From contig JAHEDR010000001.1 in NCBI GenBank assembly GCA_024641095.1, forward strand, positions 1 to 64,000: a stretch of 64,000 nt of DNA, in the 5' to 3' direction. A model generated the notes under the pieces. It was not told where the DNA came from. It saw only the letters and a program-made list of their open reading frames with translations, and made no database searches. The DNA is from Rhodoluna sp. (GTDB taxonomy: Bacteria; Actinomycetota; Actinomycetes; Actinomycetales; Microbacteriaceae). A program made the position numbers and the translations under genes. The first letter of the stretch is position 1. Each line of letters starts with the position of its first letter. Shown in pieces: positions 56,975 through 64,000 of the stretch.

Positions 56975-57565
56975 ATGCTCTCGATCGTAGTTCTCATCTC
57001 AGGTTCAGGTTCAAACCTGAAGGCCCTGCTTGAGGCTACAGATAACCCTCTTTTCGGCGCCAAGATTGTTGCCGTGGGTTCCGACAACGCGGCCGATGGT
57101 TTGGCTCACGCAGAACGCTTTGGAGTGCCAACCTTTGTTGTCTCACCGGGCTCATTTGATACTCGCGAAAACTGGGCCAATGTCTTGTTGGCAAATGTGA
57201 ATCACTTCAAGCCAGACCTAGTGGTGCTGGCTGGCTTTATGAAAATTCTGCCGGCAAACTTTGTTGCTGCGCTAACCCCAAATCTTATTAACACTCACCC
57301 TTCTCTGCTACCTGCATTCCCAGGTGCTCACGCCGTGCGTGATGCGCTTGATGCAAAGGCGCAGGTTACCGGGGTGACCATTCACGTTGTCGACGAAGGT
57401 GTTGACACCGGGCCGCACATTGCACAAGCAAGCGTGCTGGTCTTGGCAGAAGATAGCGAAGCCGAACTACACGAACGCATCAAAGCAGTTGAGCGTGAGT
57501 TGCTAGTTTCAACCGTCAGAGATATCGCTGCAAAGAAAATCCACCTTCCATCACTTTCTAAATAA
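56975..57565 (+). CDS. purN: phosphoribosylglycinamide formyltransferase
   Basis: This 196-residue enzyme transfers a formyl group from 10-formyl-THF to GAR in purine synthesis. VVLISGSGSNLKALLEA, LVVLAGFMKILP, NTHPSLLPAFPGAHAVRDAL and VTIHVVDEGVDTGPHIAQ include the catalytic Asn-His-Asp set. It is followed by purH, which performs the later formylation. Confidence 0.96.
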   Translation: MLSIVVLISGSGSNLKALLEATDNPLFGAKIVAVGSDNAADGLAHAERFGVPTFVVSPGSFDTRENWANVLLANVNHFKPDLVVLAGFMKILPANFVAALTPNLINTHPSLLPAFPGAHAVRDALDAKAQVTGVTIHVVDEGVDTGPHIAQASVLVLAEDSEAELHERIKAVERELLVSTVRDIAAKKIHLPSLSK

Positions 57566-57577
57566 GGGGCTTCCACC

Positions 57578-59230
57578 ATGGCCGCACACAACGACCACAA
57601 GCCAGCAGATTACCGTCACCGCGATCGCGTTGAAATTAAGCGAGCACTTCTTTCTGTCTCTGACAAAACCGGACTTCTTGAACTTGCGCAGGCGCTGGCT
57701 GCGGCAGGTGTAGACATCGTTTCAACCGGTGGAACCTTTGCCGCGCTGCAGGCTGCGGGAATTAAGGTGACCGAGGTTTCACAAATCACCGGATTCCCAG
57801 AATCACTTGATGGCCGCGTAAAGACTCTGCACCCAAAGGTGCACGGCGGGCTCCTTGCCGACATGCGTTTAGTAGCGCACGAACAGCAGCTTGCCGAACT
57901 TGGAATCGTAGCGTTCCAGTTGGTTGTGGTGAACCTTTACCCATTCGTGCAGACCGTGCAGTCTGGCGCCAAGGGTGATGCCGTTGTTGAACAGATTGAC
58001 ATTGGTGGCCCAGCTATGGTTCGCGCATCAGCCAAGAACCACGCCAACGTGGCCATCGTGGTTGACCCGGCCAAGTACTCAGAGATCATCACCGCGGTTC
58101 GCGATGGTGGAACCACACTGGCTCAGCGTCGTGAGCTTGCCTACGTGGCTTTCTCGCACACCGCCAGATACGACTCAGCAGTAGCCAACTGGTTTGCCGC
58201 CAAACTCGAGGGCGAATGGAAACGCGCAGCGGGGCAAAAGGGTGACATTGAGAATGCAAACCCTGGCTTTGCTCCAGAGGTAAGCATCAAGGGTCAACTG
58301 GCCAACGTGCTTCGCTATGGCGAGAACTCACACCAGGCCGCGGCGCTTTACCGCACTACCGGCGAAGGGTCGGTGTCGGGTATTGCTCAGGCTCGTCAGT
58401 TTGGCGGCAAAGAGATGTCTTATAACAACTACGTAGATGCCGATGCTGCACTTCGCGCTGCCTACGATTTCAACGAGCCAGCCGTGGCAATCATTAAGCA
58501 CGCAAACCCTTGTGGAATTGCAATTGGTGACGCATCTACTGCAGATGTGATTGCAGATGCTCACGCAAAGGCTCACATGTGCGACCCGGTTTCGGCTTTT
58601 GGTGGTGTGATTGCTACCAACCGTCCGGTTACCGCAACCATGGCCAAGCAGGTTGCCAGCATTTTCACCGAGGTCATCATTGCGCCTTCTTACGAGATTG
58701 AAGCGTTAAGCATTTTGCTTGAGAAGAAAAACTTGCGCGTACTTGAGTTGCCAGCAAACTACTCGCGCGACGCACTTGAGTACAAGCAAATCTCTGGTGG
58801 CCTGTTGGTGCAGCAACCCGATGAATTCTCACAGTTCAACTCACAGGGTTGGAAGCTGGTTACCGGTCGCAAGGCCGATGCCGAAACTATGAAGGAACTT
58901 GAGTTTGCTTGGCGTGCATGTCGTGCGGTGAAGTCAAACGGAATTCTTCTTGCGCGTGAAGGCGCATCAGTTGGCGTTGGAATGGGCCAGGTAAACCGCG
59001 TTGATTCTTGCAAGCTTGCAGTAGAACGTGCCGAGTCACGCGCCAAGGGTTCGGTTGCGGCATCAGATGCATTCTTCCCGTTTGCCGATGGCCTACAGAT
59101 TCTGATTGATGCTGGCGTGCGTGCCGTGGTTCAGCCTGGTGGTTCAGTTCGCGATGAAGAGGTGATTGCTGCAGCCGAGGCCGCAGGCATCACCATGTAC
59201 TTCACTGGCGAACGTCACTTCTTCCACTAA
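57578..59230 (+). CDS. purH: bifunctional AICAR formyltransferase / IMP cyclohydrolase
   Basis: This 550-residue enzyme performs the last two steps to IMP. The N-terminal MGS-like cyclohydrolase shows [25 protein letters not shown] and [18 protein letters not shown]. The C-terminal formyltransferase shows [32 protein letters not shown] and [18 protein letters not shown] lies before its ATG. Its stop overlaps the convergent amylase stop by four bases. Confidence 0.97.
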   Translation: MAAHNDHKPADYRHRDRVEIKRALLSVSDKTGLLELAQALAAAGVDIVSTGGTFAALQAAGIKVTEVSQITGFPESLDGRVKTLHPKVHGGLLADMRLVAHEQQLAELGIVAFQLVVVNLYPFVQTVQSGAKGDAVVEQIDIGGPAMVRASAKNHANVAIVVDPAKYSEIITAVRDGGTTLAQRRELAYVAFSHTARYDSAVANWFAAKLEGEWKRAAGQKGDIENANPGFAPEVSIKGQLANVLRYGENSHQAAALYRTTGEGSVSGIAQARQFGGKEMSYNNYVDADAALRAAYDFNEPAVAIIKHANPCGIAIGDASTADVIADAHAKAHMCDPVSAFGGVIATNRPVTATMAKQVASIFTEVIIAPSYEIEALSILLEKKNLRVLELPANYSRDALEYKQISGGLLVQQPDEFSQFNSQGWKLVTGRKADAETMKELEFAWRACRAVKSNGILLAREGASVGVGMGQVNRVDSCKLAVERAESRAKGSVAASDAFFPFADGLQILIDAGVRAVVQPGGSVRDEEVIAAAEAAGITMYFTGERHFFH

Positions 59231-60621
59231 TTTCCACTAATCGCTACAGCGGTTTTTGGTTCAAGGGCAACGGTGAACTTGCCGTCATTGCCAACCACAA
59301 TTTGCTTTCCAGAAATCGCATCGGTGTAGGTTCCTGCCGGCATCTTGGTTTGAACGGTCATTTCCACCGGCTTGTCGGTTCCGTTAATCGCAACCTGACC
59401 GCGGTCACCGCGGCCGAATGACAACAATCCCGCTCTGCCAGTTGATTCGGTAATTGGAGTGTTGCCAACCGCATCGCGCCAGGCAATCATTCCCTTGATT
59501 GCCTTCCATCGGTGTTGGCAAGTGAATTGAAGATTCTCGTAGGTAGTTTGAGGCTCACTTGAATTTGTTGGGCAAACCACGTCTGCCACGCGTCCATCTG
59601 GCAATAGCGCCGGAGCTTCATCGCGGTCATCAAATGCGTAACCGGAATACATCATTGGTTTTCCGTAATCAGAAGCCAAGGTGTAAATAAATGCCAACTG
59701 CTGAGCCATAGCGTCTGAAGTATTGATTGCCTCGCCGCTGCGCTCGGTGTCATGGTTGGTAACCATGGTCACGGTCTTATCGGAATCAAGCAGGTTGGTG
59801 CTCTTAATGCGTTTAGGCAGGTTGCTTGCGCCAAGGTTATTTGTGAAGGCCTTCTTCATTAGACGCGGCCAATCAAACTCCCACAAATCACCGGTTGCGT
59901 AGTACTGGGTGATGTCTGGGTGCTCGTCGCCGGCAACTTCTTGCAAGAAATATGTATTGGCAGGTAGACCCGCTTTGATCCATTGCAAGTCAGCGGCCGG
60001 AATGTGTCTTGCGGCATCAATGCGGAAACCAAACACTCCAAGAGAAAGAAGATCGTTAAGGTATCCACTGATTTTTTGGCGAACATTATTGCGCTCGGTG
60101 GCTAAGTCAGAAAGGCTCAGTAGCTCGTAGTTTTGGATTTGATTTTGATCACTCCAGTTGCCAATTGGCAGGCGGCCCGGGTGGAAGTCGTCGGTGTTGT
60201 ATAGACCTGGGTGAGAGTACTTCACAAATTTCTCACCGGTCCAGGCGGTTCCAGAACGAATGCCCACCATGTGGTTAATCACGGCGTCTGCAATTACCTT
60301 CACGCCGGCGCTCTTGCAGTCGCTAACCATTTTGGCAAATTGCTCGCGTGTGCCGAGTCTTGATTCAATTTCATAACTGACCGGTTGATAGTGTGACCAC
60401 CACTGCGGCACCGCAATGTGATTTTGTGGCGGCATAACCAGCACCCAGTCAAAGCCTGCGGGGCCAATGTTTGCTTTGCACTCCTTGCCAACCGATTCCC
60501 AGTTCCACATGAAGAGTTGCAGCCCAACCTCATTCTTTGAGATTCCGCTGTTGTTGGCTGGGGCAGCGGAACACCCAGTCAAGGCAAGCAGGGTTATCAG
60601 AACGAGGGCAAGTTTCTTCAT
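59227..60621 (-). CDS. alpha-amylase family glycoside hydrolase, lipoprotein
   Basis: This 464-residue GH13 enzyme hydrolyses alpha-glucans outside the cell. [19 protein letters not shown] is a lipoprotein signal. The catalytic Asp, Glu and Asp are in [18 protein letters not shown] and [16 protein letters not shown] is region I. The short GH13 architecture with a C-terminal beta domain resembles animal-type alpha-amylases (GH13_24/32-like). I prefer the second ATG at 60621: TAGGCT ends 7 bases before it, and the ORF-track Met two codons upstream would lie within one base of that box. Confidence 0.9.
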   Translation of the reverse strand: MKKLALVLITLLALTGCSAAPANNSGISKNEVGLQLFMWNWESVGKECKANIGPAGFDWVLVMPPQNHIAVPQWWSHYQPVSYEIESRLGTREQFAKMVSDCKSAGVKVIADAVINHMVGIRSGTAWTGEKFVKYSHPGLYNTDDFHPGRLPIGNWSDQNQIQNYELLSLSDLATERNNVRQKISGYLNDLLSLGVFGFRIDAARHIPAADLQWIKAGLPANTYFLQEVAGDEHPDITQYYATGDLWEFDWPRLMKKAFTNNLGASNLPKRIKSTNLLDSDKTVTMVTNHDTERSGEAINTSDAMAQQLAFIYTLASDYGKPMMYSGYAFDDRDEAPALLPDGRVADVVCPTNSSEPQTTYENLQFTCQHRWKAIKGMIAWRDAVGNTPITESTGRAGLLSFGRGDRGQVAINGTDKPVEMTVQTKMPAGTYTDAISGKQIVVGNDGKFTVALEPKTAVAISGN

Positions 60622-60683
60622 GCACATCAGCCTAGGTCAACCAGCGATATCTGTGGATAACTCGAACAGGGAACTTTTCTGAG

Positions 60684-62915
60684 TTGTTTGCTTTTGCTAT
60701 GCAAGTCATAAACAAAATGCGCTGGCTTAGGTCGGCATCTATATCCGTAACTCTTGCTGTGCTGTTCGGGGGATTGGTTGCGCAATCGGTTCGGGCTGTT
60801 AGCAGCAATCCAACACCGGTTTGTGTTGGAGCCTCTTGCTCTGTAACTTTTGAATCCACGGGTGACTATTACCTCTGGACTCCGCCAGCGGGAGCAAAGA
60901 ATATTTCATTCGATCTCATGGGTGCGCAGGGCGGAAGATCTGGTGGTCTTGGCGGCCGAGTAACCGGAGCACTAACCACAACACCAACCTCGCTTTACAT
61001 CTATGTAGGTGGAGCCGGCAATCAAGGCTCCGGTGCAGCTGGTGGTTTTAATGGCGGCGGAAACGCCGGCGGTGGCCGAGGTGACGAAGGCTCGGGAGGT
61101 GGCGCCACCGATATTCGAACCACAACCTCAATGAATGACCGCGTTGCCGTGGCCGGTGGTGGCGGAGGTTCCGGTGGGTTCAGCGGTGGAGTGGGTGGTT
61201 CAGCTGGTGGCCTAAATGCATCGGCCGGAACCAGTGGCCAAGGTCAAGGTGGATCCGGCGCAACTCAATCATCGGGCGGTAACGGCGGCTACCCTAACGG
61301 TGGTAGCTGGGGAACCAGCGGCGACTACGGCGTTGGTGGCTCCGGCGGCTCTAGCTCTGTCTCTGGTGGTGGCGGTGGAGGCGGAGGCTTCTACGGCGGC
61401 GGTGGCGGTGGCGCCGACATTGACACCTGTTGTTCAAACGCGGGTGGTGGCGGTGGTGGTTCATCGTGGAGCCACTCGGTGCAAACCACATCTGTCTCGC
61501 ACACAGCCGCGTATCGCTCTGGCGCAGGCCTGGCAATTCTCACGTATGCCATGCCACCAAGTGCAAAAACCTTTGCTGCTGCCAGCAATCTAACTAACGC
61601 ATCTTCAATCAGCTATAACCTAGTGTTCAACGAATCGGTCACTGGGTTAAATAACACCGATTTTCTAACCACCGGCTCCACCGCAACGTGCACGGGAATT
61701 GCAGTTACCGGAGGCGGTACAACTTATTCGGTTGCGGTGCAAGGTTGCAGTGTTGGCACGGTGAAACTAACGCTGGTTGCCAATTCGGTCAGCGGAGTTC
61801 TTGCTGGTCCGGCCACCGATAAGATTGCCAGCGATGTGGTGATTGAAAGAACGGCGCCTACGGTTTCTGTCACGCCACCAACAACTCCAACGTCGGCAAC
61901 GACATTGCAATATGCCGTCTTGTTTTCGGAATCCGTCACCGGTTTGGCAGCAGATGATTTCACGGTTACCGGAACATCGTGCCAGTTAGGAGTGCTTGCA
62001 GGAACAGCGGCAAGCTACACGGTGACTGTAATTGGTTGCGCCGATACCGCTTTGGCCAAACTGAACCTCAACATCAATTCCGTGGCCGACTTAGCCGGCA
62101 ACATGGGGCCTGCGGCTGCGCCGGTCATTGGTTCGGTGCAGATAGATCGACTGGCTCCGGTTGGCACCTGGGCAAGTGCTGCGGCAACCAGTTATGTGAG
62201 CCCAAGTTTTGAAATTGATTTTGCGGAATCGGTAAATGGTTTGGTGGCCTCAGATTTCTTAATGATTGGTGCTGCAACAAGCTGTGTCATCTCAGTCACC
62301 GAGGTTCAAGCTGGCCTAAAGTTCAACATCGCAACCTCGGGTTGTTCTGACGGCAGCGTGCAGGTCTTGATGAATGCAAACTCCTACACCGATTCCCTTG
62401 GCAACACCGGTCCAACAATTGTGAGTGCCTCTGCGGTAACCACCAAGATTGCTCAGCCGGCACCAACCCCAACACCTACGCCAACACCAACACCAGTCCC
62501 TACGGTTTCTGCAGCCCCTGTAGTCGTGCAGCAACCTTTACCACCTGCGCCTCCAGAGCCAGAACAATCCCAATCGGATGTTGGGCAGCTGCCAAGTGCA
62601 ATTTCTGAACCAAAAGAAATTCCTGCCGGTACCGAATTGGTTGCCGCACAGCCAGTGCGCAAGACTTACGCTTTTACGCCGCAGGTTGTAGTTGTTGAAG
62701 AACCGGTTGCTGAAAACCCACACGGTTACGACCTAGATGAAACGCAAATCACCGTGCGGAATCCAACCGATCCAAAACCAATTGGTCGGCAGGTTGATTG
62801 GCGAATAGCCGCAACGATTGGCTTAGGTGCAATTTCAGTGACGCTAGCGCTGATTGGAATTACAAAAGGGGCTCGACTAGCGCGAACCAGAAGGTTGGTT
62901 AAGAAATATGCCTGA
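60684..62915 (+). CDS. large glycine-rich surface protein with Ig-like repeats and C-terminal anchor
   Basis: This 743-residue protein has a signal sequence (residues 12-39), then an ALK-type glycine-rich domain (VPAGAKNISFDLMGAQGG-like start, LYIYVGGAGNQG, then dense GGG runs, about residues 50-285). Three Ig-like repeats share ESVTGLxxxDF (about 290-590), followed by a PTPTPTPTPTP linker and an acidic, Pro-rich stretch. A final helix (IAATIGLGAISVTLALIGITKG) with a basic tail anchors it. No enzymatic motif is seen; adhesion or envelope display is inferred. TTG 60684, ATG 60699 and ATG 60717 are possible starts, all weakly supported. Confidence 0.8.
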   Translation: MFAFAMQVINKMRWLRSASISVTLAVLFGGLVAQSVRAVSSNPTPVCVGASCSVTFESTGDYYLWTPPAGAKNISFDLMGAQGGRSGGLGGRVTGALTTTPTSLYIYVGGAGNQGSGAAGGFNGGGNAGGGRGDEGSGGGATDIRTTTSMNDRVAVAGGGGGSGGFSGGVGGSAGGLNASAGTSGQGQGGSGATQSSGGNGGYPNGGSWGTSGDYGVGGSGGSSSVSGGGGGGGGFYGGGGGGADIDTCCSNAGGGGGGSSWSHSVQTTSVSHTAAYRSGAGLAILTYAMPPSAKTFAAASNLTNASSISYNLVFNESVTGLNNTDFLTTGSTATCTGIAVTGGGTTYSVAVQGCSVGTVKLTLVANSVSGVLAGPATDKIASDVVIERTAPTVSVTPPTTPTSATTLQYAVLFSESVTGLAADDFTVTGTSCQLGVLAGTAASYTVTVIGCADTALAKLNLNINSVADLAGNMGPAAAPVIGSVQIDRLAPVGTWASAAATSYVSPSFEIDFAESVNGLVASDFLMIGAATSCVISVTEVQAGLKFNIATSGCSDGSVQVLMNANSYTDSLGNTGPTIVSASAVTTKIAQPAPTPTPTPTPTPVPTVSAAPVVVQQPLPPAPPEPEQSQSDVGQLPSAISEPKEIPAGTELVAAQPVRKTYAFTPQVVVVEEPVAENPHGYDLDETQITVRNPTDPKPIGRQVDWRIAATIGLGAISVTLALIGITKGARLARTRRLVKKYA

Positions 62916-62930
62916 TGCGGCGCAACGTTA

Positions 62931-63788
62931 TTAGCTAAAAATAATTGTGCGTTCGCCGTCAAGCAGAACTCGTCGTTCTGCAAACCAACGCACGGCCTGG
63001 GTGAGGGTCTTTGACTCTACGTCTTGACCAATCGAAACCAAACGCTTCTTTGAGTCTGAGTGCTCAACACGAACAACGTTTTGTTCGATGATCGGACCCT
63101 CATCCAAGTCGGCTGTTACAAAGTGTGCAGTAGCACCAATCAACTTCACGCCACGAGCGTGTGCCTGAGCGTAGGGGTTAGCACCCTTGAAGCCTGGAAG
63201 GAATGAGTGGTGAATGTTAATGATCTTGCCTTCAAACTCTTTGCAGAATTCTTCGCTCAGCACCTGCATGTATCGGGCTAAAACAATAAGTTCAATACCA
63301 GCGGTCTTGATGTAGGTGCGCAGCATGTTTTCGAAAGCTCGCTTATCGGTGTCACCGGTAATTGGGTGAACCTCAAATGGAATGCCGTAGAACTCGGCAA
63401 GGCCCTGAAGGTCTGAGTGGTTTCCAAAAACGGCCGGAAGCTCAACCGGCAACTGGCCCGCACGCTGGCGGAAAAGAATGTCGTTTAGGCAGTGGGCGCT
63501 CTTTGAGACCAAGACCAGGGTCTTCATCTTGCGGCCAACCTCGTCTAGCTCCCAGGTCATACCGTAGCGCTGGGCCACTGGGGCAATCTGGCCTTCAAAG
63601 TGCTCCCTAGGCACAGCCGACTCAATCTGCAGGCGCATAAAGAAGCGGCCAGTGTCGTCTGATGTGAACTGCGATGACTCGGTGATGTTTCCGTTAGCCG
63701 CCACGATTGCCCCAGAAATAGCGTGGACAATTCCAGGCTGATCTTTGCAAACGAGGGTGAGTACCCAGTGGGTATTGGCTGTAGTCAT
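62931..63788 (-). CDS. purU: formyltetrahydrofolate deformylase
   Basis: This 285-residue enzyme hydrolyses 10-formyl-THF to formate and THF, balancing the one-carbon pool used by purN and purH. The N-terminal ACT domain (LTLVCKDQPGIVHAISGAIVAANGNITESSQF) is followed by the formyltransferase fold with LARYMQVLS, IINIHHSFLPGFKGANPYAQA and ATAHFVTADLDEGPIIEQ. On the minus strand TAAACT ends 7 bases before the ATG without a ribosome binding site, so the mRNA may be leaderless. Confidence 0.95.
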   Translation of the reverse strand: MTTANTHWVLTLVCKDQPGIVHAISGAIVAANGNITESSQFTSDDTGRFFMRLQIESAVPREHFEGQIAPVAQRYGMTWELDEVGRKMKTLVLVSKSAHCLNDILFRQRAGQLPVELPAVFGNHSDLQGLAEFYGIPFEVHPITGDTDKRAFENMLRTYIKTAGIELIVLARYMQVLSEEFCKEFEGKIINIHHSFLPGFKGANPYAQAHARGVKLIGATAHFVTADLDEGPIIEQNVVRVEHSDSKKRLVSIGQDVESKTLTQAVRWFAERRVLLDGERTIIFS

Positions 63789-63795
63789 AGGCTCA

Positions 63796-63801
63796 AGTTT
63801 A
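63796..63801 (-). promoter_or_regulatory. candidate -10 box for leaderless purU mRNA
   Basis: TAAACT on the minus strand ends 7 bases before the purU ATG. It is the same hexamer seen before purN. No Shine-Dalgarno motif is present. Confidence 0.4.
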
Positions 63802-63842
63802 GGTCAAGGCCCCAAATAACGGGCCTGTGCGGGGTTTTGGGT

Positions 63843-63971
63843 TTAGCCAAGCGGGTCGTTGTCGTTACGACGCTTGTGGGTCACGGCCTGAATGGCCACG
63901 TAAATACCCAGGGCTACGCCAAGAACGATCATTCCAGCACCGATAAGCACAGGCAGTGGCAGACCATTCAT
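63843..63971 (-). CDS. 42-residue single-helix membrane protein
   Basis: This frame is too short for the ORF track. It starts MNGLPLPVLIGAGMIVLGVALG, one hydrophobic helix, followed by a basic and then acidic tail (THKRRNDNDPLG). AGGGA lies about 10 bases before the ATG on the minus strand. Short proteins of this kind are common beside purU in relatives as far as I know, but no function can be assigned. A GGCCC/GGGCC hairpin lies downstream, toward purU. Confidence 0.6.
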   Translation of the reverse strand: MNGLPLPVLIGAGMIVLGVALGIYVAIQAVTHKRRNDNDPLG

Positions 63972-64000
63972 ATTCGCTAATCCCTAATTTTGACTACCCG

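Noticed and set aside
57004-57021. Perfect hairpin TTCAGGTT-CA-AACCTGAA
   Set aside because: It lies in purN codons for the conserved GSGSNLK phosphate loop, so the pairing is probably incidental to coding constraint.
62454-62505. Tandem repeat of CCAACACCAACACC-type units
   Set aside because: It encodes the PTPTPTPTP linker of the surface protein; interruptions make it an imperfect coding repeat, not a separate repeat element or CRISPR.

Overview
The window reads as a stretch of chromosome from a small-genome actinobacterium of moderate GC content, most likely a planktonic freshwater member of the Microbacteriaceae close to Rhodoluna or Aquiluna. The evidence is an actinorhodopsin gene, actinobacterial families (DUF6350, DUF3817, GuaB3, a THUMP-like methyltransferase), short intergenic gaps, many ATGA or TAATG gene overlaps, and highly expressed genes that use CTA and CTT leucine codons far more than a high-GC actinobacterium would. 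Species assignment is inference. I see no insertion sequence, prophage, CRISPR array, tRNA or rRNA gene. No gene-free stretch exceeds about 300 bases; the longest is the roughly 275-base rpsJ leader.

Layout. 1-5.4 kb: the end of a rhamnulokinase gene, an L-lactate dehydrogenase, a pirin, an NAD(P)-dependent semialdehyde dehydrogenase and a CitE-like lyase. 5.6-21.1 kb: the S10, spc and alpha ribosomal operons (rpsJ to rplQ, including secY, adk, map, infA, rpmJ and rpoA), without rpsN or rpsD at their usual places. 21.1-25 kb: truA, rplM-rpsI, glmM and a GyrI-like protein. 25-27 kb, minus strand: actinorhodopsin and pantothenate kinase. 27-33 kb: glmS-acpS-alr-tsaE-tsaB and a rimI-tsaD fusion, an overlapping cluster joining cell-envelope precursor supply to tRNA t6A synthesis. 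33-36 kb: a DUF4190 protein, a methyltransferase, groES under a perfect CIRCE operator, and rarD.

36.1-44.8 kb is the most distinctive accessory block. A branched-chain-amino-acid-type ABC importer (binding protein, two permeases, two ATPases) shares a seven-gene minus-strand operon with a group II PLP decarboxylase, N-carbamoylputrescine amidase and agmatine deiminase. This suggests uptake and conversion of arginine, agmatine or a related amine. The LivH-like permease carries an extra extracellular beta-sandwich domain.

44.9-50.3 kb holds guanine nucleotide synthesis (guaB, guaB3, guaA) with a SURF1 protein and a DUF3817 protein between. 50.3-59.2 kb holds a glycerophosphodiesterase, pcrA, sucCD, a DUF6350 membrane protein, purN and purH. 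59.2-64 kb holds a lipoprotein alpha-amylase, a large glycine-rich surface protein with Ig-like repeats, purU and a 42-residue membrane protein absent from the ORF track.

The most unusual signals are in gene expression. An intrinsic terminator for groES lies inside the first codons of rarD. A 19-bp stem encloses the truA start codon. A recurrent TANNNT box sits 6-7 bases before start codons that lack a ribosome binding site, which suggests leaderless mRNAs. The rplM, rpsM and rpoA leaders carry perfect or near-perfect hairpins.
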